From positions 32,830,129-32,894,128 of the forward strand of contig OY743180.1 of NCBI GenBank assembly GCA_963555705.1: a DNA stretch of 64,000 bases. The letters are read 5' to 3'. The position numbers were made by a program, and so were the translations under genes. The DNA is from Ligustrum vulgare. Its lineage: Eukaryota; Streptophyta; Magnoliopsida; Lamiales; Oleaceae. This document shows positions 22,880-34,236 of the stretch, piece after piece. The notes under the pieces are model-generated. The model was not told the DNA's origin. It ran no database searches and saw only the letters and a list, made by a program, of their open reading frames with translations. Positions within the stretch are counted from its first letter, which is position 1, and each line of letters opens with the position of its first letter.

Positions 22880-23945
22880 GCTTCGTATGAGGTACAGATA
22901 TATGTTAGAGAGGTTGTCCGATTTCATGGATTGCTAGTGTCTATTTTTCAGATAGAGATCCGAGGATTTTCCCTTGAAATTTTGGAAGAGTTTACATGTG
23001 GCAATGGGTACTAAATTAAATTTTAGTACTGCCTACCATCTCCAGATTCAGACATTGAAAGATATGATTAGGGCATGTGTTCTAGACCCAAATGGTAATT
23101 GAGAGACACAGTTTCCATTAGTAGAGTTTGCCTACAACAAACAGTTTTCTGGCTACCATTGATATGTCACCATACGAAGCACTGTATGGGTGAAGATGTC
23201 GATTACCAATTTATTGGGATGAAGTTGACGAGAAGAAATTATTGGGTCCAGAATTAATTGAGAAAATAGTGGAGGCTATCGAGAAGATCAGATTACGGAT
23301 TAAAGCTGCCCAAGACAGACAGAAAAGCTATGCCGATCAAAGAAGAAAAGACTTAGAGTTTGTCTAATGGTAGCAGGGATTTAAGAATCTTTGTACTTAA
23401 CCCCTAGGTACAAGGTTCGATCCCTGGGGAAGGCAAAAATCCACTTCTTGGAAACGAAGCTGGCAGCCCTTGAGGACCAGGACGACCAAGGGGGGAGTGG
23501 AAAGACCATGAGTACGACTCTGAGAAGGCCCCAGCGAGGGAGCCGGGTCGTTACAGTTTGATATTAGAGAGAAAGTGTTCTTGAAAGTAGCTCCTATGAA
23601 GGGTACTTTTCGTTTCGGCAAGAGAGGAAAATTAAGGCCTCGTTTCATTAGACCATTTGAAATACTACAGAAAGTGGGGAATGTGGCTTATTGTTTGACT
23701 TCGCCACCAGAACTTGCAGCTGTTCACAATGTTTTTCATGTTTCCCTATTGAGAAAGTATGTTCATGATCCTATTCAAGGGGTGAATTATCAGTCTCTTG
23801 CAGTTCAGAAAGATTTGTCTTATGAAGAGGCACATATGTGCATAGTAGAGAGAAAAGTCCATGTCTTAAGAAACAAAGAGATTCCTTTAGTCAAAGTAGA
23901 CACAATAGTGATGAGACTACTTGGGAAAAGAAAGAGGAGATCCTA
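22880..23945 (+). pseudogene. Tekay-like integrase C-terminal half and chromodomain region, split by a SINE
   Basis: In a mix of frames one reads the expected chromovirus integrase series: a REVVRFHG phrase, the LEFAYNN-like block, LYG-RCR-PIYWDEV, LLGPELIEK and QDRQKSYADQRRKDLEF at about 23170-23360. The reading is then interrupted by a 192-bp SINE. It resumes at 23566 with VFLKVAPMKG, LRPRFIRPFEIL and VHNVFHVSLLRKYV (the GPY/F-type tail), followed by the short chromodomain-like tail IVERKVHVLRNKEIPLVKV near 23845-23905. The last open stretch is 123 codons (23575-23943). Integrase would insert element DNA; this copy is dead. Confidence 0.85.
23363..23554 (+). mobile_element. tRNA-derived SINE inserted in the Tekay-like pol
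   Basis: The 5' part has a tRNA-like RNA polymerase III promoter: an A-box-like TAATGGTAGCAGGG at 23365-23378 and an exact B box GGTTCGATCCC at 23414-23424. The segment interrupts the pol reading between DLEF and the EKVFLKV block, and AGTTTG is repeated on both sides (23357-23362 and 23555-23560). It has no protein frame and would depend on LINE enzymes. Length (~192 bp) fits plant SINEs. Confidence 0.85.
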
Positions 23946-24016
23946 ACCAAGTGTCCAGAAATCATAGATCGAGTAAGTTTAATTTTGATGACCAAATTAT
24001 TTTAAGGAGGTAAGGT

Positions 24017-25071
24017 TGTAGCGACCAAGAATTTTCACGTATTTAAATAATTATTTTAAACTTTAAAACGTGCCGCTTCGATCTCACTCATTTTTAAGTT
24101 AATGTCGCGACGTATTCGTCTAGCCAAGTTAAGAAATGTAGTCCATTCAATTTTAAATAAATTTCGAATTTCTAAAATTTTATTATTTTATTTATTTATT
24201 TAAATTATTATTTTCAAAATCATTTTAAATTTCAAATTACGTCAAGTTCATTTTATTTGATCCATTTTCCTACTCAGTTGAATTCATGTATTATTTTTCT
24301 CGAATTTCGTGTATTGCTTGTCTAAGTTTTCATAACATCCTACATCAACCTATACTACCACGAACTTCCATCAATCACATCAATCTCATACCCTATCAAA
24401 CTCTCTTACTCTCCAACCTCTCCAATTCACACCATCTTAACCAGCCTCTCCTCTCAACACAACCACAGGTTCATCCTTGTTCCCAACAACACCATTCACG
24501 ACATTGTAGCTCGGCATGCCGCAACCTCATTTCCTCAACTCCATTGTAGTCACCTCCCACAGCCAGGTAACCACCTCACTGCACCACCACTTCCCCGTTC
24601 ATGCACTACCACCGCAAGCATCACCACTGCCGACTCAACCAATCTACAAGCTAACTACATCACCGCCTCTGCCACCGTACACCACCAGTCCACTGCCAAG
24701 CCGCCACCTCCATCAAGCCATAACCAACCCCAAACCATCACCACCGCCACCTCCTTCATCATCATCATCACCCCGACCGCGCCCCCACCACCGCACGCAG
24801 CCAACAACCACCTCGGCCAACCTACTTCCAAACTCAAAATCAAACCCAAAATCTTACCAAGAAAACCAAATACTTACCTCAACCACCGCTTTTACTGCCG
24901 GACTTTCGCCAGTGAAGCTCCAAATCGCAGCCAATAATCCTCGGTTTAGCCATCGATTTCGCACCCAATCCCACGCCGAACTCCCTCGAATCTGAACCTT
25001 CCCTTGTGCGCCGGAGATTTCGTCGGCGAAACCGTCGGCTGGAGACCGATTTTCCCTCAAGCCCTCACCTC

Positions 25072-25142
<71 letters not shown>

Positions 25143-25551
25143 TCCTCTGTTCGTGAGATAGGGGAGAGAGAAATGAAATTGGTTTTTAATAATTTTGATT
25201 TTCAAAATTTGCACTTTAGTCCCCAAGTTCTAAGGTTATTTAAATCAGTCCCTATAGTTTTTAAAACAATCATTTTAGCCCCTTAAGTCTTTAAATGGTT
25301 TTAATCAGCTCCTTCATTTTTAAAATCAATTATTTCAATCCCTACAGTTTAATATATGTTTTGAGTTTCAACCCAAGTTTTGAAAATTTACATTTTGGTC
25401 CCCAATGTTCCAAATGTTCCATTTTGGCCCATGAGTTCAAATATTTTAAAAAACTCTATCCTTTAATTTAAAAATATGTTATTTTCTGCCTAAATATTTT
25501 AATAGCATTTTATTCGAGTCCTGAAAGTTTTGAAAAACTCCATTTTAGTCC
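24017..25551 (+). repeat. 3' LTR of the Tekay-like element, truncated
   Basis: Begins TGTAGCGACC after the polypurine tract and follows the 5' LTR (4997-6490) closely. It stops at 25551, where the minus-strand gypsy element begins. It contains a (CT)n run at 25073-25138 that is much longer than in the 5' LTR. Confidence 0.9.
25073..25138. repeat. (CT)n microsatellite
   Basis: About 33 CT dinucleotides inside the 3' LTR; the 5' LTR has only a short CT tract at the same position. Confidence 0.97.
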
Positions 25552-26427
25552 TGATGCAAACCAAGTAGCAATTGTAGCTACGCAACCCACAAAATATTGA
25601 ATTGACCCAAGAACGCCAAGAAACCACGATTTATGGATCCAATTAAAATTAATTGAACCAAGCAACCAATACAATCACAGAGATATATTGACCTCTTGAT
25701 CACAAGCAATATTAATTCTCACCGAGATTTGAACAAACAAGAATAACTCGCAAGTTCAAATTGTATTCAATGAAGAATAGAAGTTTGAAAGCAATTTGCC
25801 CCACCATAATATCAATAATTGTCTTCCTAATAATGAAAATTACATCCCTATAAATAGGGTCAAAATCTGGTCTAAGAGTTCTAATTAAACTAGGAATGAA
25901 ATTGCCAAAATATGGAAAGAAATAAAAATCTTAAAATTACTCGTATTAGCGGTTACGGCCGTGACCTTATTCTTTACGGCCGTAAGAAGCTTTCTGTTTA
26001 ACAGTTACGGCCGTGAAACTTAATTTACGACCGTAAATCATATTTTCTGAAAAACTTGTTTTCAACCCGAGGCTGCATTACGGCCGTGACAGGTGTGAGT
26101 TACGGCCGTAAGTCCAACTTTTCAAAATTTCAGTTTTTAGTAGTGGACTCGTTACGGCTGTAAGAAATATAGGTTACGGCCGTAAATCTGAAACTTCACA
26201 ATTTCCTTCGGCTGCTTGAATGAGGTTGATCCACTCGTCGTTTTGGCTCGGTCCCAACATGTAACTTGCTTCTTTTGATGAAACGAACATTATTTTGGCC
26301 ATTGTTTCTTGTACTAGCTTGTCCAATGCTTCGTTGGCCTTCCTCGTTTGTAATCGAGTCATCGGTCCTCCCTTGATCACCAACGGATCTTTGCGCGGGC
26401 TTGTATTCTTGGTCTGGATCACATCAT
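25552..26427 (-). repeat. 3' LTR of the minus-strand gypsy element
   Basis: 876 bp. On the minus strand it starts TGATGTGATCC and ends TTTGCATCA, with TGATG/CATCA as the terminal inverted repeat. Eight TTACGGCCGTAA-type motifs lie at 25953-26185, and a CTATTTATAG TATA-like box lies at about 25849-25857. Confidence 0.92.
25953..26185 (-). promoter_or_regulatory. Array of eight paired CpG-rich palindromes in the LTR
   Basis: Twelve-base motifs start at 25953, 25974, 26005, 26025, 26078, 26100, 26152 and 26174, forming four pairs with 20-22 bp between starts. The order and the TTAC/TCAC asymmetry match the array in the 57736 element when read on the minus strand. A regulatory role is inferred from the conserved spacing and the position upstream of the TATA-like box. 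Confidence 0.6.
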
Positions 26428-26466
26428 CCCCTCCCTCCTCAAAAGGATTCGACCTCGAATCTGTAC

Positions 26467-27678
26467 CTACATCAAATGGAGATAGATCAGAAACAGTAAA
26501 CGTAGCCGAAACATTATACTCACAGGAAGATCTAGTTTATAGGCATTTTTGTTGATCATTTCAATCACTTGGAATGGACCATCTCCTTGCGGTTGTAACT
26601 TTGATTTACGTTGTTCCGGAAACCGCTCCTTCCTTAAATGTTCCCAAACCCAATCACCGGGTTCAAAGATGATGCATTTTCTTCCTTTGTTAGCCTGCGA
26701 TGCATAATGTTCATTTTTCTTTTCAATTGCCAACCTCACCTTGTCGTGGAGTGATTTAACCATCTCAGGCTTTTTCTTTCCATCCAAACTACTACATTCA
26801 TTCACAAGTAAAGGAATTAAATCTAATGGTGTTAGCGGATTAAAACCTTTAACAATTTCAAATGGTGAACAAGAAGTAGTAGAATGTATAGCCCTATTAT
26901 ATGCAAATTTAATAAATGGTAAACACTCTTCCCAATTTTTCAGATTTTTATTGATTATGGCGCACAACAATTGAATCATGGTCCTATTTACTACCTTGGT
27001 TTGTCCATCGGTCTGTGGGTGACAAGTTGTAGAAAAAAGTAGTCTTGTTCCTAGTTTGTTCCACAAAACTCTCCAAAACTGACTAAGGAACTTAACATCC
27101 CTATCCGAGACGATACTTTTAGGAACCCCATGTAGGAGCACGACTTCCCTAAAGAAAATATCAGCTATGTTGGTAGCATCGTCAGTTTTGTGGCATGGTA
27201 TGAAATGTGTCATTTTACTAAAGCGATCTACTACCACAAAAATTGAATCTCTTCCCTTCTTAGTTCTAGGTAATCCCAAAACAAAATTCATAGAGATATC
27301 GACCCAATGTTCACTAGGGACGGGTAAATACATATATAATCCATGGGGTTTAATCATAGATTTTGCCTTCTTGCAAGTAATGCATCTACTACAAACCCGA
27401 GCCACATCAGTCTTCATCATAGGCCAATAGAAATGTTCACTTAAGATTTCGCGGGTCTTTTTAACCTCAAAATGACCCATTAGATCTCCACTATGGGCCT
27501 CTCTCACAAGTAACTCTCTCATTGAACACCTAGCGACACACAATTTATTTTCCCAAAATAAGTAGTCATCATGTTTAAAGAATCTATCCACAGCCCCCTT
27601 ACCATAAATACTAGAAAAGTCCGGATCATTAGAATACATGTCCTTAATATATTCAAATTCAAGCAATTTAGCATTCAA
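26467..27678 (-). pseudogene. gypsy integrase and pol C-terminus with catalytic E-to-K change
   Basis: A 403-codon open stretch on the minus strand. The HHCC domain reads AHSGDLMGH ... CITCKKAK. The catalytic core has VDISMNFV (first Asp) and IVSDRDVKF (second Asp), but [10 protein letters not shown] replaces the usual DGQTE, so the catalytic Glu is Lys. The CHPQTDGQT block and the C-terminal FEPGDWVW motif are intact. Upstream, toward RNase H, stops separate the frames. It would insert element cDNA into DNA; the E-to-K change should abolish that. Confidence 0.92.
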
Positions 27679-27765
27679 AGAAGTTACAAGGACATACCTT
27701 CAAGATAATGCATCTGTCACCACATTTTCCTTACTTTGTTTGTACCGAATGACATAGGGAAATGT

Positions 27766-28975
27766 TTAGATGAGCTCTACCCACCTTGCATGTCTCTTAG
27801 CTCGACCCCTCAAATGCTTCAAGGATTCATGATCAGTGTGGATCACGAACTCCCGGGACCACAAGTAATGTTTCCATGTCTCCAAAGCGCGCACAAGTGA
27901 GTACAACTCCTTGTCATATGTGGGGTAATTAGGAGTAGCCCCCTTTAGATTTTCGCTAAAATAAGCTACTGATTTTCGATCCTGCATTAAAACAGCTCCA
28001 ATGCCTAGCCCTGAGGCATCACATTCAATCTCAAAAGCCTTGTCAAAGTTAGGAAGTGATAAAACTGGTGCTTTACACAACATATTTTTGATATTCTCAA
28101 ATGCATGCTCCTGTTCTACACCCCATTTAAACCCTACACTTTTTTTGACAATTTCTGTGAGTGGTGCGGCAATTGTACTAAAATCTTTTACAAAACGCCT
28201 ATAAAAACTAGCCAATCCATGAAAACTTCTAACCTCAGTTATGCTTTTAGGTGTTGGCCATTCTTTAATAGCTTTGACTTTCTCTTCATTTACTTCTATT
28301 CCCTTAGCACTAACCACATAGCCAAGAAACACAACTTTTTCCATGCAAAAATTACACTTTTTAAAATTAGCAAAAAGTTGCTCTTGCCTCAAAACCACAA
28401 GGACACACCTAACATGCTCCACATGCTCATTCCAAGTTTTACTATATATCAAGATATCATCGAAGTAAACTACAACGAATTTACCTATAAATGCACGTAA
28501 AACATGATTCATTAAACGCATAAATGTGCTGGAGCATTAGTAAGTCCAAACGGCATAACTAACCATTAATACAAGCCATATTTAGTTTTAAAAGTAGTTT
28601 TCCACTCATCTCCTTCCTTCATTCAAATTTGATGATAATCACTCTGAAGATCAATTTTACTAAATATGCTAGAGCCATGTAATTCATCCAACATATCATC
28701 TAACCTAGGAATAGGATGCGGTACTTTACCGTTATGTTGTTGATGGCCCTACAATCAACACACATTCTCCAAGTCCCGTCCTTCTTTTGTACAAGTAACA
28801 CGGGTACGGCACATGGACTCATGCTCTCCTTTATGTACCCCTTGCTCATCAATTCCTCCACTTTCCTTTGAAGTTCCTTCGTCTCCTTGGGATTACTCCT
28901 ATAAGCGGGACGGTTTGGAATGACTGCTCCAGGTACAAAATCAATCTGATGTTCAATACCTCGAATGGGTGGCAA
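27766..28975 (-). pseudogene. gypsy reverse transcriptase and RNase H, broken
   Basis: On the minus strand the N-terminal part reads at 28975-28700 ([43 protein letters not shown]). A frameshifted stretch with stops follows (28699-28522). An open 251-codon stretch at 28521-27766 carries the catalytic [18 protein letters not shown], the tether and RNase H motifs [28 protein letters not shown] and [10 protein letters not shown]. It ends at TAA just after RHARWVELI. The homopolymer preceding SVGFKWG has seven A, and the reading frame is kept there, unlike in the 57736 element. Confidence 0.9.
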
Positions 28976-29340
28976 TCCACTAGGTATATCCTCTGGAAAT
29001 ACATCGTCAAATTCCTACAAGAGAGAAATAGCCAAACTAGGGAGGGGTTTGTTAGTTACCTCATGGGCAAGGAATGATTCCTTGTACAATAAAAGGACCA
29101 TTGGTCGATTTTCCACGAAAGCTTTCATGATTTCACTACTTTTGGCATAGAAACTCACTCTTGGTTTTTCTTTTCTGGCACTCTTCGCTCCCTCTCCTTT
29201 TTCTGAGGTATGTACCCCCAACACTCTTTTTTTTTCCTCGCCTCTCCTTTTTCTGGAGTCATGGCTCCAACTCTCTTTTCCTCTTCTTTTTCTGAGGTTG
29301 TGGCCTCAACTCTCCTTTTCTCAAGTTTCCTCACCTTTTG

Positions 29341-29787
29341 TTATTCATCATTTTTCAATTTAATTTGATCTACATAAACTTGTGATGGTGCCAGTGGTGT
29401 AAGTGTAATATTTCTCCCATCCTTGGTAAAACTATATCTATTTTCATATACGTCATGTGTCACCTTCCTATCGTATTGCCAAGGCCTACCCAGCAAAATG
29501 TGCCCGGATTGCATAGAAACCACATCACACATCACTTCATCCATATATCTACCAATCGAAAAATTCACTAACACCCTCCTATTCACCTTAATTTCACCAC
29601 TATCATTTAACCACTGAAGTCTATAAGGTGATGGATGCTTCAACAATGGTAATCCTAATTTCTCAATTAGTGTGGTGCTAGGAACATTTGTAAAACTACC
29701 ACCGTCAATAATCATACTACATACCTTGTCTTGGATGCGACACCGTGTATGAAATATGTTCTCCCTCTGTTGCTCCACATCATCCAC
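29341..29787 (-). pseudogene. gypsy aspartic protease region
   Basis: A 148-codon open stretch on the minus strand with the retropepsin pattern CSMIIDGGSFTNV near residue 23 (the family usually has D-G-G-S) and the closing ILLGRPWQYD near residue 98. It is followed by a low-complexity Lys/Glu-Ser linker (29220-29340) before reverse transcriptase. This whole segment is deleted in the element at 57736-63805, so this copy shows what is missing there. Confidence 0.8.
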
Positions 29788-29825
29788 GTTGACTTGGGAA
29801 ATTCCTTGTGGCGTTTCGAAAGTCG

Positions 29826-29945
29826 TGGTTCTTTATTCCGCATCGTTGAGCCATCGCGTCGTGAATATCAGGTCATGATTCATCCGTCCAACCATAACCT
29901 GAGTTCGAAACTTTCCGGCGTTTCTTCCGCGCTTCGAATCTTATC
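29826..29945. other. Junction segment between two retrotransposons
   Basis: About 120 bp between the end of recognisable gypsy sequence and the start of copia reverse transcriptase. No LTR, primer site or target duplication is present, so the join is a deletion or rearrangement breakpoint rather than a clean insertion. Confidence 0.5.
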
Positions 29946-31392
29946 ACAATGTCTAGGAACTGGTACCACGTCCTAAAGAAGGAAATGTAATTGGAACCAA
30001 ATGGATCTTCAAAAACAAATCGGATGAATAAGGAAATGTTGTTAGAAATAAAGCCAGACTTGTTACTCAAGGCTATACCCAGATTGAAGGGACAGACTTT
30101 GATGAAACATTTGCTCCAGTAGACAGACTGGAATCTATCAGACTGTTGCTAGCTGTGTCCTGCCACATTAATTTGATATTCTATCAGATGGACATCAAAA
30201 GTGCCTTTCTGAACGGTGTACTTAATGAGGAAGCTTATGTGGAGCAGCCCCAAGGATTCACAGATCCATCTCACCCGGACTATGTCTTTAGCCTCAAAAA
30301 GGATTTATATGGGTTGAAACAAGCTCCCAGAGCTTGATATGAAAGGCTCACATCTTTCTTGCTAAGCAACGGATACAAAAGGGGAGGAACTGATAAAACT
30401 CTTTTCATTAAGCATCTAAATCCTAGACTAACTATAGCTCAAATATATGTTGATGACATTGTATTTGGGTCTACATCTAAGTCCAAAATTGGTGAATTTA
30501 TAAATACAATAAAAAGAGAATTTGAAATGAGTATGGTCGGTAAACTAACATTTTTTCTTGGTTTGTAGGTACAACAGGATGAATCTGGTATATTCATATC
30601 CCAAGCAAAATATGCTAAAAATTTGGTGAAGAAATTTGGACTTGAAGATGCAAAGGCTATGAGAACTCCCATGGAAACTACATTGAAACTTTCAAAGGAT
30701 GACAGGGGCAAGGATGTAGATCCATCCCTCTACAAAAGCATGATTGAAAGTCTTTTGTACCTTACTGCCAGTAGGTCAGACATATCCTTTAGTGTTGGGA
30801 TGTGTGTAAGATATCAGGCCAAACCTAAGGAGTCTCATTTTATCGCTGTGAAAAGAATCATTATATATGTAAGTGGTACATTAAGTTATGAATTTGGTTT
30901 ACAAGAGATACCACTGCCCATCTTGCAGGTTATTCAGATGCAGTCTGGGCTGAGAATGTGGATGATCGAAAGAGTACATCTGGAGGATGTTTTTACATTG
31001 GCAACAACTTGGTGGCATGGCTAAGCAGAAAACAAAATTCAGTGTCCCTTTCCACAGTCGAAGCGGAGTATATTACAGCCGGTAGTTGCTGTACACAGCT
31101 CCTTTGGATGAAACAAATGTTGGAAGATTATGGGATATCTATAGAACAAGCCACAATGTAATGTGATAACACTAGTGCTATCAACATCTCAAAAAACCCT
31201 GTCCAGCACTCCAGAACAAAACACATTGACATCAGACACCACTTCATCAGAGAATTGGTGGAGCAGAAGATTATCAATCTGAAGCACATACAGACTGATC
31301 TACAACTTGCAGATTTGTTCACTAAGGCCCTCGATACTGTCAAATTTGAAAGCCTTAGGAAACAAATTGGAGTATTATCTTCTCCTGAATAG
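29946..31392 (+). pseudogene. SIRE-type copia reverse transcriptase and RNase H, broken
   Basis: The series [57 protein letters not shown], the catalytic IYVDDIVFG (about 30445-30471) and ARYAKNLV-type blocks lies mostly in one frame. Nonsense changes interrupt it: TAA after NKSDE, TGA after QAPRA (a Trp is expected) and TAG after FLGL (a Gln is expected). A frameshift near 30910 moves the RNase H part (DDRKSTSGG, SLSTVEAEYI, DIRHHFIREL, LADLFTKALD) to another frame, ending at TAG 31390-31392. This is ordinary decay in a dead element. Confidence 0.9.
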
Positions 31393-31500
31393 GAACATGC
31401 ATATTTAAAAATAAAAAAAAACATTCCATTTTTTTTCTTGCATGCATTTAAGTTGACTTATACTATTCATATACTAAGTGTAGATCATATTTTTGCTTGC

Positions 31501-31561
<61 letters not shown>

Positions 31562-32700
31562 TGCTTGAGGCTAATAATGAGACAGATATGTCTGGCTGAT
31601 GGCAGTCAACATGTCTCCTGATGAATCTAACTAGTACTCAAATTTGGACAATCCAAAGGATAAGTCACTGCTGTCTAAGTCATATGGTTTGCTACTGGGT
31701 GAGATTTCATATTCTGTGTATAGACCTATGATCTGAATCTTGCTTATAACATTGTACGCATATTCTTATTATCCAAGGGTAGGGTTAGTGGAAAAGAAGG
31801 CTGCATATCCAAGTCAAGTTCATGCTCTTTAGTAAAAAAGAAAATATATGAGGAAAAAGTGAAATTATCAAAGAAAAAAGGGGGAAAACCTAGTAAGATA
31901 ACTTTTGGGGATTGTGTGAATCTACCAATCCAAGCCAAGTTCATACCCTTCTTCTAATCTAAAGGGGAACATCTTGTAAGATAACTTCTAGGGATTGAGT
32001 GAACTCGTTTCCACTTTCAAAAGACATTGTCAAAATATTGAAAAAGTCGGCAAGCCGGATTTGAGAAAATGCACTTTATATAGATATTGATCGGTCTTAT
32101 TGTGCACTACGGTGACAAATCAATAAGTCGGGGCAATCATATAATTTTACAGGTTGCTCGGATCACACATGCACTTTAATCAACTTAATCATGTTCGTGG
32201 TGGACTGTACACTGCTAGATGTATCTGCCTCAACTGATGCCAACAGTGCTCAGGCGTGTCTCGGGTACCCAGTTGCATTTAGATTTTTCATGTATGAAAT
32301 TTAGTTATTTTTCTGAAAATATTTAGTTAAGGCAGTATATTGTGGGCTAATGTGTGTGAATCTTGCAAAATAAGTCAGTAAATTGTGGAGCCCAATTTTG
32401 GTAATTTATTTGTTACCTAATTCTTGATTTATCTTGTTTCCATATTTATCCCTTTTTTTTTTGGAAAGGAAATTGGCAGGAACTAGAATTCTCAAGAGAT
32501 ATCTTTGTATACTAAGAATGCAATTAAAACAAAATCTCTTTAATTCTATTTGTACTCAAATTCCTCAAGAATCTCTTCTCAAATCTTGATTTCCTCTCTC
32601 CATTTGAAAAACCACAAAAACCCTCTTAAACCACCTTAATATCCAATCTTCGCCTATAGCCGAACAAAGCCAAGGTGACTCCACCACCCAGCTACAAGTT
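31393..32700 (+). other. SIRE post-pol spacer
   Basis: Non-coding, with an (AT)n run at 31503-31559 directly after TTGCTTGCAG. Such a pyrimidine-AG would suit a splice acceptor used to express a downstream env-like frame, but this is inference. Confidence 0.45.
31503..31559. repeat. (AT)n microsatellite
   Basis: About 28 AT dinucleotides. Confidence 0.97.
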
Positions 32701-33660
32701 ATGGGTGCAAATCTGACACCTATGTTCGGTAATCTTCCTACCAATCACTTTTCTCCCTTAGAAATTCGAAAGGAATTGATGGGTGCAGGAGAAATTTCAG
32801 GCAAACAAACTGAAACAAAGGGGGAGATGCCAAAAGATGATAAAGATATGGAAGAAGGTAAATTCGAAACAAATCGGAAAAAGACGCAGATGGATCTGAC
32901 CAGGACAAAGGTGAGTCTAGCAAGTCAGAGTCAGAGGATAAAGAAGAGGAAGCCGATGAATTTGTAAGTGAGGATGAATCCGATGAGACAGAGGGGTCAA
33001 GAGGTCAAGATGAATCTAATAATACTGAAGGAAGTGGAGATGAGGATAATGCTGAGAAAACAGAGAAATCTGAAGAAATAGAAGAAGAAGAGACTACGAG
33101 GCTCGACAGAAAGAACAAGGAAAAATGTGAAGAAAACAATGTCTGCAAAGAAAAGGGGATCGAGGACAAAGGCGGATGAATCTGCTACTCTAGATTGATC
33201 TAGGTATGATCCTTCATCATTTGTTAGCACTTCTATGCAGACTGCCAAAAGTATGTTTACACCTTTCAAGTTCAAATTCTGGTCAACTGGTGCATATGTT
33301 GATTTCCAAAAGTAAGAGATTGCACTATAATTCTCGTGTATGAAATTTTGAACAAGATTGTTAGGGAAAATTTTGACCAGTTTATTCATGAATCGGGTTT
33401 AAACGTGAGTATGCCCGGACTCTTTATTTGGCTACTCGTATGGTCCTCAACAAGGGAACACATATTTTCTCGTTTACCCCTTGATTATTTCACAATTTTT
33501 TGCTGATTAGGGTGTCAAAAGACCTAAAGATGGATCTGGCCAGCATGATTCGTCTGGACAAGATGGCAGAATTGGGAAACTGGAAGCAGAAGTTATCACT
33601 CTAAAGGCAGAAGTGGTTGCACTTAAAGCCACTGTCAAAAGGTTTGAAGATAAATATGTT
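32701..33660 (+). pseudogene. SIRE env-like reading frame, frameshifted
   Basis: It starts MGANLTPMFGNLP at 32701. That frame ends at 32965-32967, but from about 32904 another frame continues to 33179 with a strongly acidic, Ser/Glu/Asp-rich stretch (repeats of EDE, SED, TEG and EEE), as in SIRE env-like proteins. Further on (33190-33660) pieces such as KFKFWSTGAYVDFQK and a Leu/Ala heptad-like KLEAEVITLKAEVVALKAT suggest the rest of the domain and a coiled coil. No signal peptide or membrane span is clear. Function in SIRE elements is unproven; this copy is broken. Confidence 0.65.
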
Positions 33661-34236
33661 TTATGCATGTTCTTCCAGAAAATGAGATCTCAAAGGCTTC
33701 TACTGAAAAGAAAAAGACCAAGTCCAAAAATAATTTCTAACTGGAAGAAAAATCTATTTTGCATGTTTGCATGAATTCTATGTTTGAGGGGTCGTTGGGA
33801 GAGAGACATAGATATTATATCCTACTGTATTAAGTTTCTAAGCATTGTAGTAAGGGGGAGCATTTTTTGTGTTTTCAGAGTTTTCTAAAACTCAACCTTT
33901 ATTTCCAGTTTTTATTGTCTGTAACCAAATTTTGCCTAATTTTTGTCTACTTGTGCTTATATGGCAGGTTACAAAATGTGGAATGCTTCCCCTATTTCTT
34001 CCAAAAAGGGGTGAGTAGTATTTATTTTACTCATCTTTTCCGATTAATTAAATGTTGAAGCAACTTTCAGTTTATTTGGATACTCCTTATGTGCTTATTA
34101 TTCTTCTCTCTTTATATGCATAAATTGATTGTTATGAGAAGATTATGATGCATAACTTGAGGGGAAGGGGAGCTTCATTTACTTCCACTTGTGCTTATGA
34201 AAAGATGATTAGGTTTTGAAAAAATAGAAAAAGTCA

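Larger units (their letters stand above)
4995..25551 (+). mobile_element. Old Ty3/gypsy chromovirus (Tekay/Del-like), interrupted by nested insertions
   Basis: The 5' LTR (4995-8982, itself interrupted) is followed by a primer binding site complementary to initiator-Met tRNA (TTGTATCAGAGC at 8986-8997, one mismatch). A decayed body runs to a polypurine tract (AAGGAGGTAAGG at 24004-24015), and a 3' LTR starts TGTAGCGACC at 24017. Only the integrase/C-terminal part of pol is still readable (about 22880-23945). The body is split by the Athila element at 11076-21717 and by a SINE. The 3' LTR is cut at 25551 by another gypsy element; its last ~0.95 kb is missing and does not reappear later, so DNA has been lost. 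No target duplication can be defined. Confidence 0.85.
25552..29825 (-). mobile_element. Minus-strand Ty3/gypsy element, 3' two-thirds only
   Basis: It belongs to the same family as the complete element at 57736-63805. On the minus strand the order is protease (29787-29341), reverse transcriptase, RNase H, integrase, polypurine tract (26427-26440) and 3' LTR (26427-25552). gag, primer site and 5' LTR are absent. Around 29.83 kb the homology ends, and a SIRE-like copia element begins on the plus strand by 29946. The 3' end cuts the Tekay LTR exactly after TAGTCC at 25551, as expected for insertion. Confidence 0.9.

Noticed and set aside
23363..23430. Possible tRNA gene
   Set aside because: The B box is exact, but no cloverleaf with a proper acceptor stem or anticodon arm can be drawn, and the segment is flanked by target duplications inside pol. 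It is a SINE head.
26174..26422. Separate 82-codon minus-strand gene
   Set aside because: It is the C-terminal tail of the gypsy polyprotein reading into the LTR; the same stretch appears at 57736-57988 and 62926-63178.
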